Positions 39,638 to 49,252 are shown, counted from the first letter of the stretch. The stretch: DNA of 64,000 nucleotides from Martelella sp. AD-3 (GCF_001578105.1 NZ_CP014275.1:744001-808000), one strand, 5' to 3'. Notes: generated by a model not told the origin, from the letters alone. Numbers and translations are program-made.

Positions 39638-40753
39638 TTGAGCCAGCGTAAACTCTTTCTTCTGCCCGGCGACGGCATTGGTCCGGAAATCACCGCGGAA
39701 CTAGAAAAGATCATTGCCTTCATGAATGAGAAGGCCGGCGCCGGCTTCAAAGTCGAGAAGGGCCTCGTCGGCGGCTCGGCCTATGATGCCCACGGCGTGG
39801 CGATCTCCGATGAGGACATGGCGCGGGCCATGGCGGCCGACGCCGTCATTCTCGCCGCCGTCGGCGGCCCCAAATGGGACAATGTGCCCTATGACGTGCG
39901 CCCCGAAGCCGGCCTTCTGCGGCTGCGCAAGGACATGCAGCTCTTCGCCAACCTGCGCCCGGCGATCTGCTATTCCGCGCTTGCCGCCTCCTCCTCGCTG
40001 AAGCCGGAGCTGGTCGAGGGCCTCGATATCCTGATCGTGCGCGAACTGACCGGCGGCGTTTACTTCGGCGAGCCGAAGGAGATCATCGATCTCGACAACG
40101 GCCAGCAGCGCGCCATCGACACGCAGGTCTATGATACCTACGAGATCGAGCGCATCGCCGCCGTCGCCTTCGAGCTTGCCCGCACCCGCGACAATCGCGT
40201 CTGCTCGATGGAAAAGCGCAATGTAATGAAATCCGGCCTGTTCTGGAACCAGGTCGTCACCCGCGTTCACGACGAGAAGTTCTCCGATGTGAAGCTTTCC
40301 CACATGCTGGCCGATGCCGGTGGCATGCAGCTCGTGCGCGCGCCGAAACAGTTCGACGTGATCGTCACCGACAATCTCTTCGGCGACTTGCTTTCCGACG
40401 TCGCCGCCATGCTGACCGGTTCGCTCGGCATGCTGCCGTCGGCCTCGCTCGGCGCGGAAGACCCGGAAACCGGCAAGCGCAAGGCGATGTACGAGCCTGT
40501 TCATGGCTCGGCGCCCGATATCGCGGGCCAGGGCGTTGCCAACCCGCTGGCCATGATCGCCTCCTTCGCCATGTGCCTGCGTTATTCCTTCAACATGATC
40601 GTCGAGGCCGAGGCGCTGGAAGCGGCGATCGCCGATGTGCTGGAGGATGGCTACCGCACCGGCGACATCATGGCCGAAGGGTGCAGGAAGGTCGGAACCG
40701 CGGAAATGGGCGATGCGGTGCTTGCCGCGCTTGCGAAGAAACTCGCCGCCTGA
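39638..40753 (+). CDS. leuB: 3-isopropylmalate dehydrogenase
   Basis: NAD-dependent oxidative decarboxylation of 3-isopropylmalate, the third specific step of leucine synthesis. The 371 residues include [39 protein letters not shown] and [19 protein letters not shown]. The start is a TTG at 39638, set apart from a GGGAGG by five bases; no ATG in frame fits the conserved N-terminus, so reduced initiation from TTG is likely a genuine feature. leuD is 5.4 kb upstream. Confidence 0.96.
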   Translation: MSQRKLFLLPGDGIGPEITAELEKIIAFMNEKAGAGFKVEKGLVGGSAYDAHGVAISDEDMARAMAADAVILAAVGGPKWDNVPYDVRPEAGLLRLRKDMQLFANLRPAICYSALAASSSLKPELVEGLDILIVRELTGGVYFGEPKEIIDLDNGQQRAIDTQVYDTYEIERIAAVAFELARTRDNRVCSMEKRNVMKSGLFWNQVVTRVHDEKFSDVKLSHMLADAGGMQLVRAPKQFDVIVTDNLFGDLLSDVAAMLTGSLGMLPSASLGAEDPETGKRKAMYEPVHGSAPDIAGQGVANPLAMIASFAMCLRYSFNMIVEAEALEAAIADVLEDGYRTGDIMAEGCRKVGTAEMGDAVLAALAKKLAA

Positions 40754-40870
40754 TGTCCTTCGGCGCCGGCCTTGCACGGGCCGGCACGGAAGCTTGGCGG
40801 CGGTCTGCCGCCAAGACCGTTGCGGCAGAAAACTATCCACTTTTCGGCATGACGCCCTAGATGGAAGCGG

Positions 40871-41629
40871 ATGACAGACAAACACCCGCTCCCTCCCGCA
40901 CCCTACCGGACCAGGCTCCGCCTCTTCTGGAAACGGAGAAAGGCGCAGAAGCCTTTCTCGCTCTCGGCCACCTGCTGGCCGTGGTTCCTGCTGCCTGCGG
41001 CGACGATGGCGCTTCTTTCCTTAGCGGCCCTTGACGGCCCGGTCGCCTCTGCCCGCGATGCGATGTCGGCCTCATTCCAGGATGTTGCGGTGCGCTTGAC
41101 CGACCTGACCACGTCGCCCTGGATTCTTGTGACCAGCGGAGCGGTGACGCTCGGCGCGCTTGCGGTTCTTGCCCGCGCCGGCAGGACATCGGCGCGATAT
41201 CGTGCCGTCCATGTCGCCCATCAGGCGGTTTATGTCTTTTCCACCGTTGCGCTCGCCAGCGCCTCGGTCAATGTCGTGAAGCGGCTGATCGGCAGGGCGC
41301 GTCCGTCGCTGTTCGACAGCGTCGGCGACCTTCATTTCCGGTTCGGCGGCTGGGCCTATGATTATGCGAGCTTTCCCTCCGGCCACGCCACGACGTCCGG
41401 CGCCGTCTTTGCTGCCCTGGCGCTGCTTTTCCCCCGCATGGGGCCGGTCTTTGCCAGCCTGGCCATCTTCTTCGCCTATGCCCGCGTCGCCGTCGGCGCG
41501 CACTATCCGAGCGATATCTCGACCGGGCTGTTCTACGGGGCGTGGGTTGCGGCGCTGATGGCGGTGATCTTTGCCCGCTATCGCCTGCTGTTCGTCATCC
41601 CTGAAAACGGGCTGCCTCAACGCAGGTGA
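40871..41629 (+). CDS. PAP2-family membrane phosphatase
   Basis: This 252-residue protein has about six helices and the full acid-phosphatase/PAP2 signature: KRLIGRARP (from about residue 136), FPSGHATTSG (PSGH at about 170) and ARVAVGAHYPSDISTG (about 200-215). The active site faces the periplasm. Substrates may be phosphatidic acid, lipid A phosphate or undecaprenyl pyrophosphate; the sequence does not decide. It is monocistronic in appearance. Confidence 0.88.
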   Translation: MTDKHPLPPAPYRTRLRLFWKRRKAQKPFSLSATCWPWFLLPAATMALLSLAALDGPVASARDAMSASFQDVAVRLTDLTTSPWILVTSGAVTLGALAVLARAGRTSARYRAVHVAHQAVYVFSTVALASASVNVVKRLIGRARPSLFDSVGDLHFRFGGWAYDYASFPSGHATTSGAVFAALALLFPRMGPVFASLAIFFAYARVAVGAHYPSDISTGLFYGAWVAALMAVIFARYRLLFVIPENGLPQRR

Positions 41630-41965
41630 GGGCCGCACGGATCAATGCCGCGGCGAGCACCCTTCGGCCCGGGTGAAAGCAAAAAAAAACGATTTAGTTT
41701 ATCCCGTTCAGCAATCTATGGGTGTGTCTGAGCCGCGTATCGCGGTTGCGAAATAAAACGAAGGGGGATCCTAATGCAATACCATGTATAATTTATTCAA
41801 AAAGGTAGATACCTTAGTCCGGTTCTCCGAATATAAACCAAGTTGAACTTGAAAAAATAGAAATTCAACGTGTGGTGGCTACAAAACCGTGAATTCGGCG
41901 ATACATTCATTAGAGGAGGCTGATGCAAAACGTCAGCGAAGCCGCGACAGACACGGAAACATCAT
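41630..41965. other. AT-rich intergenic region before the sensor kinase
   Basis: Positions about 41680-41905 are strikingly AT-rich compared with the rest of the window, with A-tracts and no gene of normal size. It holds a GGGGGATCCTA ribosome-binding-like site before MQYHV-stop (41774) and a 20-codon frame at 41784-41846, neither convincing. A strong site AGAGGAGG (41912-41919) precedes an ATG (41923) that is not in frame with the kinase. The composition suggests a regulated promoter or acquired DNA. Confidence 0.6.
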
Positions 41966-43858
41966 ATGCGAGGCGCCCTCAAGAGTTTCCTGGGCAGAAT
42001 TGTGCGCAAGCCGACCATGGTCGAGTGGCGGCTCATGCTGGCGCTCTTTGCCGGCCTGTTCGTTGCCGTCCTTCTCATCTGGTATGTTTCCTACACCGTG
42101 GAACAGCGCCTTCAGGCGCAGCGCACCCGGCTGCAGGCCGAAGGCGCCCTGCGTCTTGCGGATATCTGGGTCAGCGGTTTCATCGCTGAACATGCGCAGT
42201 ATCTCAATGTAATCGGAGACAGTCATGCCCTCGGCAGGCGGCTTGAAGACGAGGGCGCAACCGCGGCGCTGATCCAGGATTTTTCCGCCTGGGTGCGGGC
42301 GAAGCCCGACATCGCGCAATTGCGCTATATCGCAGCCGACGGCACGGAAGAGGTTCGCGTCGACCGCGTCGGGGAGGCGATTGTTCCGGTCGGCGAATCC
42401 AGCCTGCAGGACAAATCCCCGCGCTATTACTTTCAGGCCGCCAACACCCTGCCGGCCGGTTCGCTTTATCTTTCCCGGCTCGACCTCAATGTCGAGGATG
42501 GCGTGATCGAGGAACCCTGGCGTCCGATGCTGCGCCTGGCCGCGCCGGTTTTTTCGCCGGAGGGCGCCCGCCGCGGCGTGCTCGTTGTCAATCTCGATGC
42601 CTCAAGCATTCTGGTCAAGCTCGATCTCTTGACCTCTCCCTTCGTCAGGCGGATTCAGCTCCTGAATGCGGACGGTTACTGGATGGGCGGCGTGGCGCGG
42701 CGCGATCGCTGGGGTTTCATGTTCGGCAAGAACACGACGCTCGCCGAGCGTGCGCCGGGGCTCTTTGCGGACATGAAGGCCGGGGTCGAACACCGAAGCG
42801 ATGCCCAGAACTATGTCTTTGCCCGTCTGCCGGTCGGCGAGACGATCGCCGCGGAGTCCGGTTTCGATCATGTCGAAACGGCTGACGCGCCCTGGTACCT
42901 GCTGATCGCCTATCCGCCGGGGCCTGGCTTTCTGTCATCGGAGAACCTGCCGGGCCTCGCCGTGCTCTTCATCGCCTCGGCCGTGTTTGCGGCGCTCGGC
43001 GCGCGGCTGATCGCCTATCGCAGGACGGCGGATGCGCGGGTTCGCGCGGCGGAAGCGCGGATGGTGCGCATCGACCGGCTCGCCGGTCTGGGCGGCCTGG
43101 TGGCCGGCGTCGCGCATGAACTGAACACGCCGATCGGCAATGCCATGATGGTTGCGACCACGATCGACCGGCGCGCGGAAAGCCTTCAGGAGTCGCTTCA
43201 GGAAGGTCGGATCGGCCGCAATGCCTTCGCCCGGGCGCTCGATGATATCCGCCAGGGCACCCGGATGACCCGCGAGGCGCTAGAGGGCGCTGCGGATATC
43301 ATCGGCAATTTCAAGCAGATCGCCGTCGATCAGGCGAGCGACCGTCGTCGACGGTTTTCGCTCGCTCGCTACCTTCACGACACGATCTCGCTGCTCCAAC
43401 CGCAGTTCTCAAAGGGCGATGTGAGGCTTGTCGCCGGTCCGATGGACGAGATTCGCATGCACAGCTTTCCCGGACCGCTCGGGCAGGCGGTCACAAACCT
43501 GGTCAACAACGCCCGTCTTCATGCCTTTCCGCACGGCGCGGCCGGGACCATAACCGTTTCGGCGGAACGGAAGGGCAGGCGTGGCGTGGCCATCAGCGTT
43601 GCCGATGATGGTTGCGGTATCTTGCCGGAAAACAGGGACAGGATCTTCGACCCTTTTTTCTCCACCTCGTTCGGAAAGGGCGGCAGCGGACTGGGCCTCG
43701 TCATTGTCCACAACATCGTCACCGGCGTGCTCGCCGGCGACATCGAGGTCGACAGCGCGCCGGGCGCGGGAACGCGGATCACCCTTTTGCTTCCGCTTGT
43801 CTCGCCCGGTTCCGGCGTCGACGCAAATGCCTATCAGATGAAGGAGCAGGGCCCATGA
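41966..43858 (+). CDS. Membrane sensor histidine kinase
   Basis: This 630-residue kinase has two membrane helices (about 23-43 and 328-351) flanking a 280-residue periplasmic sensor of dCache-like size, then a coiled coil, HisKA with the phospho-acceptor His384 in GVAHELNTPIGN, and HATPase with N box NLVNNARLHAFPHG (about 511), G1 DDGCGI and G2 GKGGSGLGL. The ligand is unknown. The ATG at 41966 has a weak ribosome binding site. Its stop overlaps the next start (ATGA), so it surely pairs with the EAL response regulator. Confidence 0.9.
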   Translation: MRGALKSFLGRIVRKPTMVEWRLMLALFAGLFVAVLLIWYVSYTVEQRLQAQRTRLQAEGALRLADIWVSGFIAEHAQYLNVIGDSHALGRRLEDEGATAALIQDFSAWVRAKPDIAQLRYIAADGTEEVRVDRVGEAIVPVGESSLQDKSPRYYFQAANTLPAGSLYLSRLDLNVEDGVIEEPWRPMLRLAAPVFSPEGARRGVLVVNLDASSILVKLDLLTSPFVRRIQLLNADGYWMGGVARRDRWGFMFGKNTTLAERAPGLFADMKAGVEHRSDAQNYVFARLPVGETIAAESGFDHVETADAPWYLLIAYPPGPGFLSSENLPGLAVLFIASAVFAALGARLIAYRRTADARVRAAEARMVRIDRLAGLGGLVAGVAHELNTPIGNAMMVATTIDRRAESLQESLQEGRIGRNAFARALDDIRQGTRMTREALEGAADIIGNFKQIAVDQASDRRRRFSLARYLHDTISLLQPQFSKGDVRLVAGPMDEIRMHSFPGPLGQAVTNLVNNARLHAFPHGAAGTITVSAERKGRRGVAISVADDGCGILPENRDRIFDPFFSTSFGKGGSGLGLVIVHNIVTGVLAGDIEVDSAPGAGTRITLLLPLVSPGSGVDANAYQMKEQGP

Positions 43859-46041
43859 ACAATGATCTGGAGCTCGAACTCTTCGACGACGCGGCCGATG
43901 ACGGCGCTGCGTTTGCCGGTCGGCCTTGGAAGGTGCTTGTGGTCGACGACAACCCGGATGTTCACGCTGCCACGGATTATGCGCTGAAGGATGTCTCGAT
44001 CTTCGGACGGCCGCTCAAGACCATCTCGGCGCATTCCGTCGATGAGGCGATTGTGCGCGCCGAGGAGCACGAGGATATCGCGGTTTCGATGATCGACGTC
44101 GTCATGGAAACGGACGATGCCGGGATGAAGCTCGTCAAGGCTCTGAGAAACAAAGGGTTTTCGGATATGCGGCTGGTTCTCCGCACCGGCTATCCCGGCT
44201 ATGCGCCTGAGCTTGCCGTGGTGACCGATTACGAGATCGACGGCTATCACACCAAGGATGAACTGACGCGCACGCGGCTGATCTCGCTTTTGACCACATC
44301 CATCCGCGCCTATGACAGCATCCGGGCCATGTCGCGCAGCCGCGAGGGGCTTGAGCTCATCGTCAGGAGCGCCCGACAGCTCTTCCGGCGCGGCAATCTG
44401 GAAATGTTCGCCGAGGGCGTGCTCACCCAGATTGCGGCGCTCCTGCGGGTGGACGCGGACGGTCTTGTCGCGGCGGCCGGTCCCCGCGGAGATGTGCTGC
44501 GCGTGGTTGCCGGCATAGGCCGCTACTCGGCCACGGGGCCGCTCGCTTTTGCCGAAGCGGCGCCGAACATCGCCGATCTGTTCGAAGAGGGCGAGCCGAA
44601 CCTGGAGCCGGTCTTTTCCGGCGGCTATATGGGCCTTTGGTTCGACGCCGGAGAGGACGGCCGCCTTTTCGCAGCCCTCAGGACGGATCGGGCCGTCGAC
44701 CAGCCGGAGCTTGACCTCCTCCGGCTTTTTGCAAGCAACATCGCCGTCGGCTTCCAGAATCTCGCGCTCATCGAGGCGCTTGACCGGCTGGCCTTTCGCG
44801 ATGCTTTCCTGGACCTGCCGAACCTCAATGCCTTCGAGCACGCCCTTGGCGCAGCGCTCGACGTCTCCCGTGCCGGTCATATCGTCAAGGTTCACGTCTG
44901 CGACTACCAGACCATGGTCGCCTCCTTCGGCAGCCCGGTCGCCAACAAGGTTATGCAGGAGGCCTATACCCGATTGCACCAGCTCTGCCAGGGAAAATGC
45001 ACGATCGCTCTGATCGCCGAAGGGGCATTCGGAATCGTTGATCCGGAGGGCGTGCTTTCCACCCACGGCCTGTCGCGCGTGCTGGACAAGGCCTATCTTG
45101 TGGACGGCATCGAGCTCGCGCCGCGCCCCACCTCGGTGATGATCCCGATGGACGACCTGCCGGAGGACCGCTCGCGCGCCGTCAGCGTCGCGACGGCGGC
45201 GCTTATTCACATCAGGAGCGTCGAGGACGGCGCCCATGTGCGGTACGGAAAGGCGGAGCGCAGGGCCTGGGAAAGGCAGGGGCGACTGGAGGAGGCGCTG
45301 AAGGCAAGCGTGGAAACGGGCAGGGGGTTTTTCGTCGTCCTGCAGCCGAAGGTCATGCTCGATACCGGACTGGTGTATGGCGCGGAGGCGCTGTTGCGCT
45401 GGCGGGTCGCCGATGAGGCGATCTCCCCGGACGAGTTCATTCCGATCGCCGAGCGCACCGGCATGACGCGGGCGCTCACCGGTTTCGTGCTGCGACAGGT
45501 CGCCGACTGGTCGCTGGCGCGTCAACCAGCAAGGGGTGAACCGCTGCGCGTTGCTGTCAATCTTTCCATGGCCGACCTGAACGTGCCGGGCTTCGCCGCC
45601 TGGCTCTGCCGGCGGGTCGATGCGCTGGGCCTTGGCCCGCAGACGCTGGAATTCGAAGTGACCGAGGCGATCGCCATGCACGGCCGCGTCGCCATTCGCC
45701 AGGTCGAACTGCTTTCGCGGCGGGGCTTCTGCATCTCGCTGGACGATTTCGGCACGGGCTATTCCTCCTTCGGTCATCTCAACACCCTGCCCATCAGCAT
45801 GGTCAAGATCGACCGCAGCTTTGTCCGCGACCTTTCCGGGGAAATGGCGGCCCGTTCCCTGTGCTCGGTCATCGTCGCGATGTCGGAAAAGCTCGGCGTC
45901 GAATGTCTGGCCGAAGGTGTGGAAACCGAGGCGCAGCGTCTGGCCCTTTTGGAGATGGGCTGCCGGAAGGCGCAGGGCTTCCTGTTCGGCAGGCCGACAG
46001 CGATGAATGAATTCGCGGAGCGCTTCGGGCTTTCCGGCTGA
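43855..46041 (+). CDS. Response regulator with DUF3369, degenerate GGDEF and EAL domains (c-di-GMP phosphodiesterase)
   Basis: Of 728 residues, the receiver domain (about 25-150) has acidic pair D31/D32 and phospho-acceptor D81. A DUF3369 domain follows (about 165-330), then a GGDEF-like segment without the active GGDEF motif (GAFGIVD in its place), then an EAL domain (about 485-725) with E511-A-L-L-R, AVNLSMADL, EFEVTE, LDDFGTGYSSF, MVKIDRSF and ECLAEGVET. All metal- and substrate-binding residues are present, so hydrolysis of c-di-GMP is expected, controlled by phosphorylation from the upstream kinase. Confidence 0.9.
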   Translation: MNNDLELELFDDAADDGAAFAGRPWKVLVVDDNPDVHAATDYALKDVSIFGRPLKTISAHSVDEAIVRAEEHEDIAVSMIDVVMETDDAGMKLVKALRNKGFSDMRLVLRTGYPGYAPELAVVTDYEIDGYHTKDELTRTRLISLLTTSIRAYDSIRAMSRSREGLELIVRSARQLFRRGNLEMFAEGVLTQIAALLRVDADGLVAAAGPRGDVLRVVAGIGRYSATGPLAFAEAAPNIADLFEEGEPNLEPVFSGGYMGLWFDAGEDGRLFAALRTDRAVDQPELDLLRLFASNIAVGFQNLALIEALDRLAFRDAFLDLPNLNAFEHALGAALDVSRAGHIVKVHVCDYQTMVASFGSPVANKVMQEAYTRLHQLCQGKCTIALIAEGAFGIVDPEGVLSTHGLSRVLDKAYLVDGIELAPRPTSVMIPMDDLPEDRSRAVSVATAALIHIRSVEDGAHVRYGKAERRAWERQGRLEEALKASVETGRGFFVVLQPKVMLDTGLVYGAEALLRWRVADEAISPDEFIPIAERTGMTRALTGFVLRQVADWSLARQPARGEPLRVAVNLSMADLNVPGFAAWLCRRVDALGLGPQTLEFEVTEAIAMHGRVAIRQVELLSRRGFCISLDDFGTGYSSFGHLNTLPISMVKIDRSFVRDLSGEMAARSLCSVIVAMSEKLGVECLAEGVETEAQRLALLEMGCRKAQGFLFGRPTAMNEFAERFGLSG

Positions 46042-46183
46042 AACGGCGCCACTTGATCGGCCTCGGCGCGAGGGAGCGGACCGGTTCAGGAAAAGAACCC
46101 TTACCCTCAAAAGTAATGGCGGCGTCGTGGTCTTGCGGCTATGGTGCGGGAAGTACCCACCTTTTTCGTGTCAGAAGCAATAA

Positions 46184-47680
46184 ATGAACCAACCAGACGA
46201 AGCCCGGATCGAACACGAAATCCATCGTGTCGCGGCCTCAAACGATCCCTTTGCCGCAGCCGTCCGCACCACCCGGATGCCGATGCTGATCACCGATCCG
46301 GGCCAGCCCGACAATCCGGTCGTTTTTGCCAATGACGCTTTTCTGCGGCTCACGGGCTACGGCCGGGACGAGATTCTTGGACAGAACTGCCGGTTCCTGC
46401 AGGGCACAGGGACCAATTCCGACGATGTGACCAAGGTGCGCGACGCGATTGCCCGCCAGGAGTCGATCGAGATCGACCTGCTCAACTATCGCAAGGATGG
46501 CTCGAGTTTCTGGAACCGGGTGCTGATCTCGCCGGTCTTCGATGATGAAGGCAAGCTCACCTATTTCTTCGCCTCGCAGTTTGACGTCACGCCGGAGCGG
46601 CGGCGGATTGCCGAGATGCATGTCTCGCAGGAGGAACTCGAAGAGCAGATCGAGCAGCGCATCCACGACCTGAGAGCCTCCGAAAACCGGCTGCGTTTCA
46701 TTCTGGAGGCCGCCAAGATGGGGTCCTGGACGCTGGAGCTCGGCACCAAGCGGCTGATCACATCAGTGCAGGCCAAGGCCAATTACGGCCTTGCGCCGGC
46801 CGACAGGCTGAATTTCGACGATGCCCGCAAGGCCGTCGATCCGGCGGATCTGGAGAGCTGGACCAGGGGGCTGGAGCGCACCATCCGCGGCGAGGAAGAC
46901 CTGCATCTGATCTACAGGGTTCGCACGCCGAAGGGGGAGTTGCGCTGGCTGGAGGCGCGCGGGCAGCTCTCCGGCGCGCCCGGCGGCCACCAGTTCATCA
47001 GCGGCATCACCCAGGATATCACCGAGCGCAAGGAAGCCGAGGAGCACCGCAAGCTGCTTGCCCGCGAGCTGAACCACCGGGTCAAGAATTCGCTGGCGAT
47101 CGCCCAGTCGATCTTTGCGCAATCGCTGAAGTCAGCCAAGTCACTTGAGGAGGCGCAAGGCATCGCGTTCGGCCGCATCCGGGCGATGTCGACGGCGCAG
47201 GATCTTCTGACCAAGGAAGGCTGGAATTCCGCCGAGCTGCGGGCGCTGGTCAGCGACGTTATGGAACCGTTCAAGGGTGCCGATATCAGGATCGGCGGAC
47301 CGCGGGTCATCCTCAACGAACAGGCGGTTTCCGCGCTGTCGCTCGCGCTTTACGAGCTGGCGACCAATGCCACCAAATACGGCGCGCTCTCTGTGCCCGG
47401 CGGCTCCGTGACAATCCATTGGGAAATCGTCAAGAACGGACGTCGTACGCTGCATTTTCACTGGAGCGAGATGGGCGGACCGCCGGTGGAGCCGCCGAAG
47501 ACGCGCGGTTTCGGCTCGCGCATGATCGAGGAGATTGTCGCCCATTCCATGGACGGCACGGCCAGGATCGAGTACCGGCAGACGGGCGTGCTCTACTCGA
47601 TCGTCGCGGACCTGCCCGACGATCCCGAGAAGATCGTGCCGCGCAGCGGCAGGGACGACGCTGGCCGGGAGCCTGCCTGA
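46184..47680 (+). CDS. LOV-PAS HWE-family blue-light histidine kinase
   Basis: This soluble 498-residue kinase starts with a LOV domain: ANDAFLRLTGYGRDEILGQNCRFLQG with the photo-adduct cysteine C69, plus NYRKDGSSFWN. A coiled coil and a second PAS domain (about 165-275) follow, then an HWE kinase core with phospho-acceptor His298 in ARELNHRVKNSLA and the HWSE motif at 426-429. It binds FMN and is expected to be activated by blue light, like the LOV-HKs of Brucella and Rhizobium. No response regulator is adjacent. Confidence 0.92.
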   Translation: MNQPDEARIEHEIHRVAASNDPFAAAVRTTRMPMLITDPGQPDNPVVFANDAFLRLTGYGRDEILGQNCRFLQGTGTNSDDVTKVRDAIARQESIEIDLLNYRKDGSSFWNRVLISPVFDDEGKLTYFFASQFDVTPERRRIAEMHVSQEELEEQIEQRIHDLRASENRLRFILEAAKMGSWTLELGTKRLITSVQAKANYGLAPADRLNFDDARKAVDPADLESWTRGLERTIRGEEDLHLIYRVRTPKGELRWLEARGQLSGAPGGHQFISGITQDITERKEAEEHRKLLARELNHRVKNSLAIAQSIFAQSLKSAKSLEEAQGIAFGRIRAMSTAQDLLTKEGWNSAELRALVSDVMEPFKGADIRIGGPRVILNEQAVSALSLALYELATNATKYGALSVPGGSVTIHWEIVKNGRRTLHFHWSEMGGPPVEPPKTRGFGSRMIEEIVAHSMDGTARIEYRQTGVLYSIVADLPDDPEKIVPRSGRDDAGREPA

Positions 47681-47762
47681 AACAGAGGCCCCTTCCCACG
47701 GAAAAGGCCCCGAAACGGCAATGCGAGCGCGGTCCGGGGCCAGTGGGGGAGGGAGACTTTTC

Positions 47763-48425
47763 TTATTCTGCCGGCCAGATGGCCTGCAGCTTTTCGCCCG
47801 CAAGAATGCGGTCGCGATTGGTTGCCTCTTCCTTGCCAAGCGCGTCTGCCTGATCGGCAACGGCCTTGACGTGTTCCTTCGGAATGACGACCACGCCGTC
47901 GATGTCGCCGAAGATCACGTCTCCGGGCTTGACGGTCGCCTTGCCGATCTTAAGCGGCACCTGGCTCTTTTTCGGTTCCTTCTTGCCGGTCACGCCGATC
48001 GGGCTCGGCATGGTGCCGAACAGCGGATAGCCGAGCGCGCGCACCTGGGCGAGATCGCGCACCGTGCCGTTGACGACGGTTGCCGCGCAGCCGTGGGTCT
48101 TGGCGCCGGTGCTCATCAGTTCGCCCGAGCAGGAGCCCGGTGCGCAGGAGGCGTCGCAGACCATGATGCCGCCCTTGGGCGCATTGTCGATGGCGTTGTG
48201 GTAGACGTCCTGCGGCTCGCCCTTGCGGTCGGATGGTTCGAACAGGACGGTGACGGCCGGGCCGCAGACCACGTCGCCGGGCGCAAGCGCGCCGAGCAGC
48301 GAAATGCCTTCCAGGCAGCCCCACAGTCCGAGCGCTTCCATGCTGTCATGGATATCGCCGGAATACCATTTCTTCAGACGCTCGATTGCCTCCCAGTCGG
48401 TGTCCGAATAGTCGAAGTCGGCCAT
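47763..48425 (-). CDS. RraA-like aldolase/decarboxylase family protein
   Basis: The 220-residue protein belongs to the RraA/HMG-aldolase group. It has KKWYSGDIHDSMEALG, CGPAVTVLFEP, GELMSTGAKTHGCAATVVNGTVRDLAQV (the G-x-R-D catalytic segment with metal-binding Asp) and GDVIFGDIDGVVVIPKEHV. Members of this group are either RNase E regulators or 4-hydroxy-4-methyl-2-oxoglutarate / oxaloacetate-type aldolases. The position with a FadR-type regulator and a tricarboxylate-type transporter supports a catabolic enzyme. It starts 1 bp after the end of the regulator. Confidence 0.83.
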   Translation of the reverse strand: MADFDYSDTDWEAIERLKKWYSGDIHDSMEALGLWGCLEGISLLGALAPGDVVCGPAVTVLFEPSDRKGEPQDVYHNAIDNAPKGGIMVCDASCAPGSCSGELMSTGAKTHGCAATVVNGTVRDLAQVRALGYPLFGTMPSPIGVTGKKEPKKSQVPLKIGKATVKPGDVIFGDIDGVVVIPKEHVKAVADQADALGKEEATNRDRILAGEKLQAIWPAE

Positions 48426-48426
48426 T

Positions 48427-49200
48427 TCATTCCTCTTTTCTGGCTTTTTTCTGGTTTGATTTCTCGATCGCCTGCCGCAGGTAATCCGCGGAATTGTCGA
48501 TCTGCGCGCGCAGCAGCGCCTTGGATCCGGCCTTGTCGCGGGCCCTGATCAGGTCGAAAATGCTGGCGTGTTCGGCATAGGCCTCGTCAAGCGATTTGGT
48601 CGGCACGCGGCTCGAGATGTGCATCACCTCGTTGATGAGGCCGGAGAGATTGTCATAGATGTGCTGCAGCACCTGATTGTCGGTCGCGTGCACCAGCGCG
48701 AGGTGAAAGGCGGCATCGGCATTGACGAAGCCGGAGAAGTCGCCCTCGTCGCGGGCCGTGCGCATGTCCGCCAGTGCGGCTTCTATCGCCGGCGTCACCG
48801 GGTCTTCTCGGTCCGTCAGCATTTCCAGAACCTCGGCCTCGATCATCCGGCGCACGCCCATGAGCTGGAGCAGGTAGTCGGGATCGGTGGAAAAACGCTG
48901 GCGTACGGTGACGGCCAGCGTCTCAAGATAGCCGTCGACGTCGTCGCGCACCACTTCCGTGCGCTCACCGTGGCGGCGGCGCACCAGGCCCTTGGTCTCA
49001 AGCACCTGGATCGCCTCGCGCACGGATCGGGTGGAAACGCCGAACTCATTGGCGATGGCGCTTTCGGAGTCGAGCCGGTCGCCGACCTTGAGCTCGCCGT
49101 TGAGAATGCGGCTCTCAAGAATGGACGATACTTCCGAATGCAGCCGCTCGCGTCGCTTCAGCAGTCCGCCATTCGCTTTTTCGGCATCGGTTCTCATCAT
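48427..49200 (-). CDS. FadR-subfamily GntR transcriptional regulator
   Basis: About 257 residues. The N-terminal winged helix reads RLHSEVSSILESRILNGELKVGDRLDSESAIANEFGVSTRSVREAIQVLETKGLVRRRHG, and the C-terminal FCD domain has LMGVRRMIEAEVLEML, ADAAFHLALVHATDNQVLQHIYD and HASIFDLIRARD, with likely metal-binding His residues. It probably represses the divergent transporter genes until a carboxylate inducer is present. The start is uncertain: ATG codons at 49209, 49200 and 49197 are in frame, and 49200 gives the best distance from AAAGGA. Confidence 0.88.
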   Translation of the reverse strand: MMRTDAEKANGGLLKRRERLHSEVSSILESRILNGELKVGDRLDSESAIANEFGVSTRSVREAIQVLETKGLVRRRHGERTEVVRDDVDGYLETLAVTVRQRFSTDPDYLLQLMGVRRMIEAEVLEMLTDREDPVTPAIEAALADMRTARDEGDFSGFVNADAAFHLALVHATDNQVLQHIYDNLSGLINEVMHISSRVPTKSLDEAYAEHASIFDLIRARDKAGSKALLRAQIDNSADYLRQAIEKSNQKKARKEE

Positions 49201-49223
49201 GCGTTCCATGTCCTTTCGCTCGG

Positions 49224-49252
49224 TTGACAATACTTATGTCATGAGTCATAAG
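49224..49252 (+). promoter_or_regulatory. Promoter of the tctCBA-SDR operon
   Basis: TTGACA (49224-49229), 17-base spacer, CATAAG (49247-49252). The -35 box is perfect and the -10 box matches TATAAT at four positions. The putative operator at 49232-49255 fills the spacer and the -10 box. Confidence 0.5.

Noticed and set aside
40765..40785. Hairpin GCCGGCC/GGCCGGC after leuB as terminator
   Set aside because: Perfect stem but no T-tract; recorded only as a hairpin.
41774..41846. Tiny frames (5 and 20 codons) in the AT-rich gap
   Set aside because: The first has a good ribosome binding site but ends after five codons; the second has no site of its own. No evidence of translation.
43834..46110. 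758-codon minus-strand open frame opposite the EAL response regulator
   Set aside because: Antisense shadow; the plus strand has intact receiver and EAL motifs.
47706..47741. Terminator between the LOV kinase and the RraA-like gene (arms GGCCCCG and CGGGGCC)
   Set aside because: The loop is over 20 bases and no T-run follows, so it is not convincing.
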